Shown: piece by piece, positions 27,008 to 36,282 of the stretch
How positions within the stretch are numbered: the stretch's first letter is position 1
Layout: the number at the start of each line of letters is the position of its first letter
Translations under genes and position numbers: made by a program
Source: Hyphomicrobium zavarzinii ATCC 27496
GTDB taxonomy: Bacteria; Pseudomonadota; Alphaproteobacteria; Rhizobiales; Hyphomicrobiaceae
DNA: 64,000 nt
NCBI RefSeq assembly: GCF_000383415.1
Contig: NZ_KB911259.1
Span: forward strand, 151,007-215,006
Reading direction: 5' to 3'
Notes under the pieces: model-generated
The model's input: only the letters and a program-made list of their open reading frames with translations
Told to the model about the DNA's origin: nothing
Databases searched by the model: none

Positions 27008-28012
27008 TCAGGCGGCCTTGCCGTCGCGCGCCATCCGCTGACGCTCGAAGCCTTCCCCGATGAGGCATTCGCGGCCGAGATGGTCCAGCACCGCCGCCTC
27101 CACCGCCGAGCGCCGCCGGCTCTCCAGGAGGCGCTGCGTGAGCCAGCCCTCCTCCTCGGGAAGGATCGATTCGCCCGTGACGATCTCGATCCGCTGACGC
27201 TCGAGCCGGGCGAGCGCGCGCTCCTCGACCGACTGCCGGTGATAGTCTTGCCGCAACAGGCCGAGCGAGGCCGCCACCTGCTCGTCGAATGTCGTATAGG
27301 CCGCTTCGGACACCCAGGGACGCAACGCCACCGCACGCGGAGGCACGGCGTATCCGTGCTCCGACAGGATCACGTTGGTCATCGCCTTGGCGAACAGATC
27401 CGTCCACGCAGCCGGAACCGTGCGCCCAGCACCGGAGACTGCCTTGTTGACCCCGATCAGGATCTCGGTTTCCTGCTGCGTCAGCGGCAGCGCGCTGTCG
27501 CCGCCGAACGCATTGACGATGACGCGGATGAGCGCGATCTCGCCCTCGCCGATGGTGCCCGGCACGGCGCCCTGCTGCCCGTGCCCGGCGCGCAAGGGAC
27601 CGAAGCCATGGATCACGGCGCCCGCCACCTGATCGAGGGCGAACGTCGCGAGGCTGAGCGGGAACCAGCGTGCCTTTCCGAGAATGGCGACCAGCAGATC
27701 GAACTCCGCCCGGTTGGCGATCCAGCCGTCGCTCGCAAGCTTGGCGATCAGCCAGCGGCTCTTCTCCGCGGTGATATAGCCCTCGGGGCCGCTTTGATTG
27801 AGAATGTAATCGGCGATCACATCGACCAGGAATCCGCTCCAGGACGGGGCCTGGATGGGGCACGACCGGTTCAGCCGGAGCAGCGTCTCCGCCTCGTTCT
27901 CGTGAATGTGGGGATCTTCGGCGAAGGCCCGCATCATCCGGGCGACGTCGCTATCCTTGATACTGCCGCGGAACTCGAAATCCTCAACTGGAACAGACTT
28001 GACAACGCGCAT
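27008..28012 (-). CDS. Protein of unknown function with an internal duplication
   Basis: This soluble 334-residue protein has no signal peptide. Two halves align by eye: ARMMRAFAEDPHIHENEAET with a following WSGFLVDVIADYILNQSG, and ALIRVIVNAFGGDSALPLTQ with a following WTDLFAKAMTNVILSEHG. Shared features are an acidic helix, an alternating hydrophobic helix, and W-x2-F/L with IL at the end. The C-terminal 80 residues are charged and Arg/Glu-rich. The helical repeats faintly recall TerB-like folds, but this is only an impression. GGGGAAG lies about 6 nt before the ATG at 28012. It is divergent from the acyltransferase gene. Confidence 0.75.
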   Translation of the reverse strand: MRVVKSVPVEDFEFRGSIKDSDVARMMRAFAEDPHIHENEAETLLRLNRSCPIQAPSWSGFLVDVIADYILNQSGPEGYITAEKSRWLIAKLASDGWIANRAEFDLLVAILGKARWFPLSLATFALDQVAGAVIHGFGPLRAGHGQQGAVPGTIGEGEIALIRVIVNAFGGDSALPLTQQETEILIGVNKAVSGAGRTVPAAWTDLFAKAMTNVILSEHGYAVPPRAVALRPWVSEAAYTTFDEQVAASLGLLRQDYHRQSVEERALARLERQRIEIVTGESILPEEEGWLTQRLLESRRRSAVEAAVLDHLGRECLIGEGFERQRMARDGKAA

Positions 28013-28299
28013 GCAAACTTCCCCGCCCGAGTACTCGATGCCCCGAAGCTAGGTGACCAACCTTACCAAGCGGCTAACGGTGCCTCAGAATGGGACGCCC
28101 CCGCGGCCCGTTTCCGTGGACAGGAAAGGGGATGTGGCACAAATGCAGCAGCGCCGCGCCTCCTCGCCTGCGATGCTCGCCGGAGGATTTCGTGAGCGCC
28201 GATTAGCTCCTACGGATTGACGGCCGCCCCCGCCCGACGCCGGGGCCACGTCTTCACGTGCCAGCGCGAGCGCCACACAACCTGGAACCCGGATTGGGC

Positions 28300-30243
28300 A
28301 TGCAAAGCTACCGAAACGACATCGACGGCCTGCGGGCAATCTGCATCGGGGCCGTGGTCATGTTTCATGCCGGCTTCGACGACTGGAAGGGCGGATATAT
28401 CGGCGTCGACGTCTTCTTCGTGATCTCGGGCTACCTCATTACCTCCATGATCGCCCGCGACATGGCGGAGGGGCGCTTCTCGTTCCTGAGCTTTTACGAG
28501 CGACGCGCCCGCAGGCTGCTCGCAGCCACCATTCCGATGGTGATCTTCACCACGCTGTTCGCTTGGGCCTTCTACACGACGAGCAACTTCCTGGCCTACG
28601 CAAAGAGCCTCGTCGCCTTCGCCGCCTACGTCTCCAACTGGTACTTTCTCGCGACTACGGGCTACTTCGGCACCGATGCGAACGTCACCCCGCTGCTCCA
28701 CACTTGGTCGCTGGCGGTCGAGGAACAGTTCTATTTCGTCTTTCCCGTTCTCTTGATGCTGCTCAGCAGGCGCAAGGCCCTCGTGGTGCCCGCGCTCGCC
28801 CTGATCGCGGTCCTGAGCCTAAGCTACGCCCAGGCCGAAATCGCACTCGGAAACCACGACCGCGCGTTCTACAGCCTCTTCTCCCGTTTCTGGGAGCTGA
28901 TGGCCGGAGCGCTGTTGGCCCTCAAGGCCCAGGATGTCGAGAAACTCGCCCGCTTTTCCACCCCCATGCGGGCGGTGGGCCTCGCCCTGGTCATCACCCC
29001 CATATTCACGTTCGGCCCCACGACCAGCGTGCCGGGCTTCGCAACCCTGATCCCGGTCTCGGGCGCGCTTCTCCTGCTCGCCGCCTCGCCCACCGTCCGC
29101 GATCCCTTCGTCAAGGTTCTGGAAGCGTCCCCCGTCACCTACCTCGGACGCATCTCCTATTCGCTCTACCTGTGGCACTGGCCGATCTTCGGCGCGGTCA
29201 ACACCTTGTTCCTCGATCGCAACGATCTTCACGCCGTGCTCGGCATCGCCGCGTCCATCGGCGCGGCCTCCCTCTCCTACCACTACCTGGAGCACCCCAT
29301 CCGCAAGCGCCGGCTCTTGCCGCGTAAGATCGACATGGCGGGCCTGGTGGCCGCAAGCCTCGCTGCCTCCATCGCCGTAGGCGCCTACGGCTGGAGCACG
29401 GGCGGCTGGCCCGGCCGCTTCAGCCCCGAGGTCGAGAGCACCGCAGCGCTCGCCGCAAAGCGCCCGGCCGATCCCGACAACTGTTTCAAGACACCCGAGG
29501 AGACGAACGACTTCTGCAAGATCAACGTGAAGCCCGGCGAGCCCGTCGATCTCCTGCTCTGGGGCGACAGCCATGCGGGCTCGCTGATCCCGGCCTTCCG
29601 CCAGTATGCGGAGGCGAACGGCCTATCCTTCGCGGCAACCGCCCGTGCCGACTGCCTGCCCCTCGTGGGCGTCTGGCGCACAAAGGACGACACCAACAAG
29701 GTCTGCCGCAAGTTCAACGACGAGGCCCTCGCCTTCATCAACGAGCACGAGGTGAAGAACGTTGCCATCACCGCGCGCTGGCAGGTCTACACCACCGGGC
29801 CGCAGATCCTGCTCGACGACGCCCACAAGACGGCCGTCAAAAGTCAGGTCAGAACCGTCTTCCGCGACGGCGTCGCGCGCACCCTCGATGCGCTCGCGGG
29901 CAAGAACGTCATGATCATCGAGCAGATGCCGGAGCTGCACGGGGAGCTACCGGCCGCCTATCTTCTGATGCAGCGGATCGGCCTGCCCCCGAGCACCGTG
30001 GCCGCCACCCTCAAGGATCATCGCAAGAAGAACCGCACCAGCACGGAAGCGTTCACGAGCCTCGAGCAGAGCCACCGCTTCGGCCGCTTCGACCCCGCGA
30101 CGGTATTCTGCGCGAACGAGCTCTGCTCCTTCGAAGCCGGCGGCAAGCTGCTCTACTTCGACGACGACCACCTCAACACCGAGGGCGGACAGTTCATCTA
30201 TCCGGCGCTCGCGGCTGCCCTCGACAAATGGCGCGTGAAATGA
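28300..30243 (+). CDS. Acyltransferase-3 / OafA-type O-acetyltransferase with SGNH domain
   Basis: This 647-residue inner-membrane protein has an N-terminal acyltransferase-3 domain of about ten membrane helices (1-370). It opens YRNDIDGLRAICIGAVVMFH, with the catalytic His of VMFH, then GGYIGVDVFFVISGYLI. A periplasmic SGNH-like domain follows (about 415-645): LLWGDSHAGSLIP holds the Ser, and FDDDHLNTEGG supplies Asp and His. Such OafA/YrhL-type fusions acetylate O-antigen, peptidoglycan or exported polysaccharide. The ATG at 28300 is used because family similarity begins there. Its substrate is unknown; no polysaccharide cluster is adjacent. Confidence 0.92.
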   Translation: MQSYRNDIDGLRAICIGAVVMFHAGFDDWKGGYIGVDVFFVISGYLITSMIARDMAEGRFSFLSFYERRARRLLAATIPMVIFTTLFAWAFYTTSNFLAYAKSLVAFAAYVSNWYFLATTGYFGTDANVTPLLHTWSLAVEEQFYFVFPVLLMLLSRRKALVVPALALIAVLSLSYAQAEIALGNHDRAFYSLFSRFWELMAGALLALKAQDVEKLARFSTPMRAVGLALVITPIFTFGPTTSVPGFATLIPVSGALLLLAASPTVRDPFVKVLEASPVTYLGRISYSLYLWHWPIFGAVNTLFLDRNDLHAVLGIAASIGAASLSYHYLEHPIRKRRLLPRKIDMAGLVAASLAASIAVGAYGWSTGGWPGRFSPEVESTAALAAKRPADPDNCFKTPEETNDFCKINVKPGEPVDLLLWGDSHAGSLIPAFRQYAEANGLSFAATARADCLPLVGVWRTKDDTNKVCRKFNDEALAFINEHEVKNVAITARWQVYTTGPQILLDDAHKTAVKSQVRTVFRDGVARTLDALAGKNVMIIEQMPELHGELPAAYLLMQRIGLPPSTVAATLKDHRKKNRTSTEAFTSLEQSHRFGRFDPATVFCANELCSFEAGGKLLYFDDDHLNTEGGQFIYPALAAALDKWRVK

Positions 30244-30255
30244 GCGGAGCCGGGC

Positions 30256-30861
30256 CTACTTGGCGCGGCCGCTGAATTTGCTTCCGAGATAGCGCGCATT
30301 CTCGATCGCGCGCTTGCCGAGGTAGCGCTTGAGCTCGCCCGGCTTGCGCGGCCAGGTGCGGAACCCGGCCCGCGAGCGGCGCACGGTGGCGACGCGCTCG
30401 AGGTGCGGAAAATGCCGGCCGAGGCGTTCCTTCCACCACTCGGCGGGCCGCACGGTCACATGGGCATTCCGCCCATCCGCCAACAGCTTCACCGCGAGCT
30501 TGGTGTCGATGATGATGAGGGCGTTGCGGCACAGGCTGCGCATGTCCTCGATGACGGAGTCGAGATCCGTCTCCTCGATGTGCTCCAGCACATCCACGTT
30601 GATGAGGAGGTCGAACACCTCGGTGGGCTTCTCGGAGACCTCCGGAATGGCCGGATCGTAGCGCACGAGCTTCGCGGGATAGCCAAGATCGAGCGCGTGG
30701 ATGAGGCGCGACTGCCCGCATCCGTAATCGATGATGGAGCGCGGGGCGAGAAGCTGGATCTCTGGCCGGATGAACCGCAGGTTCTTCACCGACGTCGTGC
30801 CATAGGCGCTCGTCGCGTGAATCTGCCGGTACTGCTCGATGAGATCGGGATTGCCAACCAT
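30256..30861 (-). CDS. SAM-dependent class I methyltransferase
   Basis: This 201-residue protein has motif I as SIIDYGCGQSR near residue 45 and LLINVDVLEHIEE (motif II/III region) near 85-97. A basic C-terminus follows (WPRKPGELKRYLGKRAIEN). The glycine-rich loop and the DVLEH segment are typical of Methyltransf_11/23-like enzymes acting on small molecules or sugars. The ATG at 30861 is preferred to a GTG ten codons earlier because AGGG precedes it. It is tail-to-tail with the acyltransferase gene, 12 bp apart. Confidence 0.82.
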   Translation of the reverse strand: MVGNPDLIEQYRQIHATSAYGTTSVKNLRFIRPEIQLLAPRSIIDYGCGQSRLIHALDLGYPAKLVRYDPAIPEVSEKPTEVFDLLINVDVLEHIEETDLDSVIEDMRSLCRNALIIIDTKLAVKLLADGRNAHVTVRPAEWWKERLGRHFPHLERVATVRRSRAGFRTWPRKPGELKRYLGKRAIENARYLGSKFSGRAK

Positions 30862-31102
30862 GCTGAACCCTGCGTTCCGGCCCAAACCCACGGCCAGCTT
30901 TGTTTATTTGCCTTGTATCGTCAGTCGAAACGTAAGATTACCGGGTTTGACAGATGAGCGGAAGCACCCTTCGAAGCGGCCGCTCGCCACGCGCGAGCAC
31001 GCGCGGTGGATTGGCCCCTTGCCGCGGAGCCCGTTGAGTTCCCTCCCCGCGCGTCTATAAGGTGTCGCCGACGTATCCACAGGGATTAGCTAGGCCGCCA
31101 GC

Positions 31103-32470
31103 ATGGCACCCAAACTCCGCTTCGCACCGAGTCCCACCGGCCGGCTTCACATCGGCAACATCCGGACAGCGGTCCTGAACTATCTTCTCGTCCTCAAGAC
31201 GCAGGGCACGTTCATCCTGCGCCTCGACGACACCGACCGCGAGCGCTCGACTGAGGAATTCGCCGAGGGCATCCGCAAGGATCTCGCCTGGCTCGGCTTC
31301 TCCTGGCAGCGCGAGGAGCGACAGTCGGACCGGATGGCCCGCTATGCCGAGGTCGCCGAAGCGCTGAAGGCGAAAGGCCGCCTCTATCCCTGCTACGAGA
31401 CCGAGGACGAGCTCGACCGCAAGCGCAAGCGCCAGCTCGCCCGCGGCATGCCGCCCCTCTACGACCGGGCGGGCCTCAAGCTCACCGAGGAGGACCGCGC
31501 CAAGCTCGAAGCCGAGGGCCGCAAGCCCCATTGGCGGTTCCGTCTCGACAACACCGACGGACGCAGCCTCGAGCCCCTTCCCACGATAGTCTCCTGGAAC
31601 GACCTCATCCGCGGCGATCAGACGGTCGACATCGGCTCGCTGTCCGATCCCGTGCTGATCCGCGAGGACGGCACGCCGCTCTATACCTTCACGAGTGTCA
31701 TCGACGACATCGACTTCGCCATCACCCACATCGTCCGGGGCGAGGATCACGTCACCAATTCCGGCGTGCAGATCTCCATCTTCGAGGCCCTCGGCGCCGA
31801 GCCGCCTGCTTTCGCCCATCACAGCCTGCTCATCGGATCGGACGGCCACGCCCTCTCGAAGCGCCTCGGCACGCTTTCCATCGAGACCTTCCGCAACGAC
31901 GGGCTCGAGCCCATGGCCATCCTGAGCCACGCAGCCCTCGTCGGAACCTCGGACGCCATCGAGCCGCACGCGGAGCTGGCCGAGCTGGCCGCCCTGTTCG
32001 ACTTCTCCAAGATCTCGACGGCGCCGGGCCGCTTCGATCTCGAAGAGCTGAAGGCCCTCAACGCCAAACTGCTCCACAAGACGCCTTACGAGAAGGTCGC
32101 GGGCCGGCTCGCCGCGTGGGGCATCACCGGCGGCGCGGCGTTCTGGGAAGCGGTGCGCGGCAACATTACGGTGCTGTCCGATGCGAAAGAGTGGTGGAGC
32201 GTGGTCGCGGGCGAGATCGCCCCGGTGATCGAGAACGCCGCGCTCACCAGCAAGGCTGCGGAGCTGCTCCCGCCCGAGCCGTGGGATGCAGGAACATGGA
32301 GCGCACTGACAGGCAAGGTCTCCTCCGAGGCCGGCCTCAAGGGCCGCGCGCTGTTCCACCCGCTCCGCCTTGCCCTCACCGGCCGCGAAGCGGGGCCGGA
32401 GCTCAAGGCGCTTCTGCCCCTCATCGGCCGCACGCGCGCCGAAGCACGCCTGCGCGGCACCCGGGGCTAG
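31103..32470 (+). CDS. gltX: Glutamyl-tRNA synthetase (GluRS2-like)
   Basis: The 455-residue class I synthetase charges tRNA-Glu, and in alphaproteobacteria a second paralogue may charge tRNA-Gln for the GatCAB route. The HIGH motif is APSPTGRLHIGN at 8-19. The KMSKS equivalent is HALSKRLGTLS, with Ala where many enzymes have Lys. The missing third base-contact Lys and the short anticodon domain suggest the second alphaproteobacterial paralogue, but that is inference. tRNA-Glu(TTC) is elsewhere in this window. It lies 211 bp after a divergent methyltransferase. Confidence 0.94.
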   Translation: MAPKLRFAPSPTGRLHIGNIRTAVLNYLLVLKTQGTFILRLDDTDRERSTEEFAEGIRKDLAWLGFSWQREERQSDRMARYAEVAEALKAKGRLYPCYETEDELDRKRKRQLARGMPPLYDRAGLKLTEEDRAKLEAEGRKPHWRFRLDNTDGRSLEPLPTIVSWNDLIRGDQTVDIGSLSDPVLIREDGTPLYTFTSVIDDIDFAITHIVRGEDHVTNSGVQISIFEALGAEPPAFAHHSLLIGSDGHALSKRLGTLSIETFRNDGLEPMAILSHAALVGTSDAIEPHAELAELAALFDFSKISTAPGRFDLEELKALNAKLLHKTPYEKVAGRLAAWGITGGAAFWEAVRGNITVLSDAKEWWSVVAGEIAPVIENAALTSKAAELLPPEPWDAGTWSALTGKVSSEAGLKGRALFHPLRLALTGREAGPELKALLPLIGRTRAEARLRGTRG

Positions 32471-32513
32471 ACCCCGAACGCTATACTTTCAGAGGTGAGG
32501 AAATTGCCGTGCT

Positions 32514-33743
32514 CTAGGGCGTGGTCGCCCAGGGCAGCGTCTCGCCGCCACGCGCACCGCCGCTCTGCGCCTGTCCAGCCGGCGCCTGTCCAGACGGTGG
32601 TTGTCCGGTCGGCTGCTGCGGCGGCACCTGCGGATTGGCACCCGTCGGGCTTTCCGCGACCCACCCGCCCGCATCGCCCTGCTGGGCGCCGCCCGGGGGA
32701 ATGGCGCCGGGCTCCGGCGTGTACTCGGCCATCTTGCACGAGCACCCCGCCACATATTCCTTGCGATAGCGGAACGCCGTCTTGAGCTGCGTGTACTGCG
32801 CGTTGCTCCGCGCCGCCACCGCCTGCTCCATGCCCGCACCCGGGTTCTGGTGATAGTAGAGCTCGGCAGGCGCCGCGCACTTCGACTGGCACACTTCCTC
32901 GTCCCGCTGGAAGTGGTTCGGCAGCGTCGAGAAGCTCACAGGAAAATAGTAGCCGTCGCAAAGACGGACGCAGACGGTGCGATAGGTGGCATAGGGCAGA
33001 GCGCCGAAACTCGATCCGCTGCCGCCCGAGTTGCTCTCCTCGTCTTCCCAGAAACCGGAAAGACCGCCGCCGCTCTGACGCCGCGCCTGCTGCTGATAGC
33101 TGGCGCCGCAGTTGTTGCGGGCGAGCTCGCGCACGATCTCGTCCTGGTACGACCGGCCCGATGAGCCCTGGAGCTGCTGGAGCTGAACCTCCAGATCCTC
33201 GATCCGCTGGCGCGTTGCATCTGCCTGACTGGCGAGATCCACGCACTTGCGCGTCCGCTTCAGCGTCTTCGAGAACAGGAAATACTCGTAGCAATCGCTG
33301 CGATCGAGCTGCTGTTTGTGGCCACGATAGGCCTGTTCCGTCTGACGCAGCTCATTCTCGACCATCGGAATGAGATTGCGCGAGTCGCTTCCACGCTGCC
33401 CCTCCTGCACGAGGCGCTGCTCCAGCTGAAGGCAGATTGGGCTGCGCCCGCCACCGGCCCAGCCCTGCTGGCCTTGCGGAGGAGGCGGAGGCGGCTGCCC
33501 GGCGGGATCCTGGTAAATGGGCTCGCGTGGAACGGGAGCCTGGCGCTGCTGCGGCTGCTGCTGGTTTCCACCGAACGGCCACCAGCTTTGCGCCAGCGCG
33601 GGCACGGCGACGCTCACGGCAAGCAGCACGCCGCCCAGCACGGCAAAGCCTCTACGCCTGCCGGCCTTCGCCACCAGCTTGTCGGCCCTCGCCGCCAAGC
33701 CGAGCATCCGGCGCCCGAAGCCGTTGTTAGTGGAACCTGCCAT
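32514..33743 (-). CDS. DUF2865 exported protein
   Basis: The 409-residue protein begins with a basic segment and a hydrophobic signal (FAVLGGVLLAVSVAVPALAQ). Next comes a Gln/Pro-rich linker (about 55-95) and a region with likely coiled coil (about 175-200, RQRIEDLEVQLQQLQG). The DUF2865 core has TYRTVCVRLCDGYYFPVSFS, CQSKCAAPAELYYH and AGCSC. The Cys pairs suggest disulfides in the periplasm. A repetitive Gly/Gln/Pro/Ala tail ends the protein. DUF2865 is widespread in Hyphomicrobiales; its role is not known to me. Confidence 0.88.
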   Translation of the reverse strand: MAGSTNNGFGRRMLGLAARADKLVAKAGRRRGFAVLGGVLLAVSVAVPALAQSWWPFGGNQQQPQQRQAPVPREPIYQDPAGQPPPPPPQGQQGWAGGGRSPICLQLEQRLVQEGQRGSDSRNLIPMVENELRQTEQAYRGHKQQLDRSDCYEYFLFSKTLKRTRKCVDLASQADATRQRIEDLEVQLQQLQGSSGRSYQDEIVRELARNNCGASYQQQARRQSGGGLSGFWEDEESNSGGSGSSFGALPYATYRTVCVRLCDGYYFPVSFSTLPNHFQRDEEVCQSKCAAPAELYYHQNPGAGMEQAVAARSNAQYTQLKTAFRYRKEYVAGCSCKMAEYTPEPGAIPPGGAQQGDAGGWVAESPTGANPQVPPQQPTGQPPSGQAPAGQAQSGGARGGETLPWATTP

Positions 33744-33919
33744 CGACCCCTTCGATCACCGGGGGTCCAAACGCCCCTAAGCTGGTCATGTCGTTCACTT
33801 TACTTATGCGAACCTCCGGATAGGGGGTCAATGCGGGAGAAATGCGGCGTCTCGCCTCGAACCGGGGTTATCCCGCAAAACCTCTCTCGCGAGCGCCGTT
33901 CATCCACGATACCGGCGCG

Positions 33920-33961
33920 GCGCTTGACGCCACGGGCTCCGCCCTTGACGCCATGGGCTCC
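33920..33961. repeat. 21-bp tandem direct repeat with -35-like words
   Basis: Two adjacent 21-bp copies (33920-33940 and 33941-33961) differ at two positions. Each contains CTTGACGCC and GGGCTCC. TTGACG at 33945-33950 is followed after 17 bp by CATAAC, a weak promoter-like pair reading toward cysS. The surrounding 450-bp gap between the DUF2865 gene and cysS otherwise shows nothing. Confidence 0.4.
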
Positions 33962-34195
33962 GGCAAGCATAACACCCGCCATGAGAACACCGCTGCGCAA
34001 ACCCGCCGTCACGATCTGCTGCGGCGCTATTATTATTTCCGGCTAGTCCCACCGGCTGGCGCGCGGCCACGTTCTTTGCCTCATGACAAGACAGAGAAAC
34101 GCCCCGCCCAGACGGAGGGGTTCGCCTGTGCACGCCCGTTGAAACCGGACCAGACCCACCGGGGGCCGCCCCGGCGAAGCATGAGGAGAGGACGC

Positions 34196-35617
34196 GTGTC
34201 GCTCACGCTCTATAATACGCTGACACGGCGCAAGGAGACGTTCGAGCCGATCGACCCGGCCCGCGTCCGCATGTACGTCTGCGGCCCGACGGTCTACGAC
34301 TATGCCCACATCGGCAATGCGCGCCCCGTCATCGTCTTCGATCTTCTGTTCCGCCTGCTTCGCCACCACTACGGCGCCGCCCACGTCACCTATGCCCGCA
34401 ACATCACCGACGTGGACGACAAGATCAACGCGCGCGCCGCGGCGGACTATCCGGACCTGCCGCTGAACGAGGCCATCCGCCGCGTCACCTCCGCCACCGA
34501 GAAGCAGTTCCATGACGACATCGCGGCCCTCGGCGTCCTGCCGCCCACGGTCGAGCCCCGCGCCACCGAGCACATCGAGGAGATGAAGCGGCTGTGCGAG
34601 GCGCTCGTCACGCGCGGCCATGCCTACGTCGCACAAGGCCACGTGCTGTTCGACGTGTCCTCGATGCCCGACTACGGCCGCCTCTCCAACCGCTCGCTCG
34701 AGGAGATGGAGGCGGGCGCCCGCGTCGAGGTCGCCCCTTACAAGAAAGGCCCCATGGACTTCGTGCTGTGGAAGCCGTCGAAGCCCGGCGAGCCCGCCTG
34801 GCCCTCGCCCTGCGGCATCGCCGAGCCCGGCCGCCCGGGTTGGCACATCGAGTGCTCCGCCATGTCGGAGAAGCACCTCGGCCCGATCTTCGACATCCAC
34901 GGCGGCGGCATCGACCTCGTCTTCCCGCACCATGAGAACGAGATCGCCCAGTCCCGCTGCGCCCACGGCACACCCGTGATGGCGAGGGTCTGGATGCACA
35001 ACGGCTTCCTTCAGGTCGAAGGCGAGAAGATGTCGAAGTCCCTCGGCAACTTCATCACCATCCACGAGCTCCTGGAGACGCGGAAATTCGGCGCGAGCCC
35101 CTGGCACGGCCGCGTCGTGCGCCTTGCCATGCTGGGCACCCACTACCGCCAGCCCATCGATTGGACCGCGGAGCGCCTGCTTCAGGCCCGCGCGACGCTT
35201 CTGGATTTCGCCGACCTGATCGCCAGCGCCGAACCCGCCGCCGCTCCGAATGCCGACGTGATTGCGGCCCTCTCGGACGATCTCAACACGCCGAGCGCGC
35301 TCTCGATCGTGCACGGCCTCGCCAAATCCGCCCGCCGCAATCCCGAAGCAGCCGGGGAGCTGCGCGCCACCCTCGAATTCATGGGGCTCTACGGCGGCGA
35401 GACGCGCAGCGATCTCAACGTCGGCGTGGAAAGCGTCAACGTGGACGCAGCCCAGATCGAAGCCCTCGTTGCCGCACGCTTGGCCGCGCGCAAGGCAAAG
35501 GATTTTAAAGAGAGCGATCGTATTCGTGACGAGCTGGCGGCCCTCGGCGTGTCGTTGAAGGACGCCAAGGACCCCAAGTCCGGCGAGATCATCACCACCT
35601 GGGAGGTCGCGCGCTAA
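34196..35617 (+). CDS. cysS: Cysteinyl-tRNA synthetase
   Basis: The 473-residue enzyme charges tRNA-Cys. [15 protein letters not shown] places zinc ligand Cys29 and the HIGH motif (38-41). WHIECSAMS, with the second zinc Cys, and the FPHHENE segment supply the rest of the zinc site. KMSKS is at 278-282. GTG at 34196 is chosen because GAGGAGAGGA sits right before it and homology starts with SLTLYNT; the ATG at 34181 overlaps that Shine-Dalgarno. It heads a compact rightward run of genes continuing with a tiny membrane peptide, GNAT and cimA. Confidence 0.96.
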   Translation: MSLTLYNTLTRRKETFEPIDPARVRMYVCGPTVYDYAHIGNARPVIVFDLLFRLLRHHYGAAHVTYARNITDVDDKINARAAADYPDLPLNEAIRRVTSATEKQFHDDIAALGVLPPTVEPRATEHIEEMKRLCEALVTRGHAYVAQGHVLFDVSSMPDYGRLSNRSLEEMEAGARVEVAPYKKGPMDFVLWKPSKPGEPAWPSPCGIAEPGRPGWHIECSAMSEKHLGPIFDIHGGGIDLVFPHHENEIAQSRCAHGTPVMARVWMHNGFLQVEGEKMSKSLGNFITIHELLETRKFGASPWHGRVVRLAMLGTHYRQPIDWTAERLLQARATLLDFADLIASAEPAAAPNADVIAALSDDLNTPSALSIVHGLAKSARRNPEAAGELRATLEFMGLYGGETRSDLNVGVESVNVDAAQIEALVAARLAARKAKDFKESDRIRDELAALGVSLKDAKDPKSGEIITTWEVAR

Positions 35618-35639
35618 TCACGAGCCGCGGGAGATGAGC

Positions 35640-35759
35640 ATGAGCGACGACTGGCGGAAAGACACACCGTTTCCCAAGCACTGGCTGGTCTACGTGGCGA
35701 TCAAGATTGCGATCCTTGCGCTCGCCTTCTACCTCGCCCGCACCCACGGCTACATCTAG
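35640..35759 (+). CDS. Tiny single-pass membrane peptide (39 aa)
   Basis: This 39-residue ORF begins MSDDWRKDTPFPKHW and continues with one hydrophobic helix (LVYVAIKIAILALAFYLA) and a short tail. GGGAG lies about 6 nt before the ATG at 35640; an ATG two codons earlier is too close to that site. It sits 22 bp after cysS and 11 bp before the GNAT gene, so it is part of the same transcript. No family is recognised. Tight spacing, start signal and hydrophobic pattern support a real gene. Confidence 0.65.
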   Translation: MSDDWRKDTPFPKHWLVYVAIKIAILALAFYLARTHGYI

Positions 35760-35770
35760 ACGAGCCAGCG

Positions 35771-36262
35771 ATGAGTACCGCATACCCGCTCCGTCCCTTC
35801 CTGCCGGCCGACACGATGGCCCTGCGCGAGCTGTTCGCCCAGAGCATCGAGGAGCTGACGGCGGACGACTATGACGAGGATCAGCGCGTCGCCTGGGCGA
35901 GCACGGCGGCCGACGCGGAAGCATTTGCCGCGCGTCTCGGCGCCATGACCACCCTCGTCGTGCAGGTAGACGGCGAATATGCGGGCTTCGCCTCCCTCAA
36001 GGACAACAACACCTTCGACATGATCTACGTTCACCCCTACTTCGCGGGCGAAGGCGTAGGCAAGGCACTCGCCGACGCCATCGAAACGCTGGCCCGCAGC
36101 CGCGGCGCAACCGAGATCACGGTCGAGGCATCCGACACGGCAGAGCCGTTCTTCGAAGGCCGCGGCTACCAGGCCACCCAGCGCAACATGGTGCCGCGCG
36201 ACGACCTCTGGCTCACCAACACCACCATGAAAAAGCAGCTCGCCCCCGCGAAGGCGGGCTGA
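35771..36262 (+). CDS. GNAT-family N-acetyltransferase
   Basis: The protein (163 aa) has a GNAT fold. LRPFLPADTMALRELF forms strand 1 and helix 1. The acetyl-CoA loop is in IYVHPYFAGEGVGKALADA (motif A, G-x-G-x-G-like), and FFEGRGYQ lies near the C-terminus. The substrate is unknown. It is cotranscribed between cysS and cimA, an arrangement seen in other Hyphomicrobiales. Confidence 0.88.
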   Translation: MSTAYPLRPFLPADTMALRELFAQSIEELTADDYDEDQRVAWASTAADAEAFAARLGAMTTLVVQVDGEYAGFASLKDNNTFDMIYVHPYFAGEGVGKALADAIETLARSRGATEITVEASDTAEPFFEGRGYQATQRNMVPRDDLWLTNTTMKKQLAPAKAG

Positions 36263-36282
36263 GCCGCCGAGAGACCCGGACG

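Noticed and set aside
33842-34195. N-terminal extension of cysS by 118 codons
   Set aside because: The extra residues have no family match, and a strong Shine-Dalgarno stands right before the GTG at 34196.
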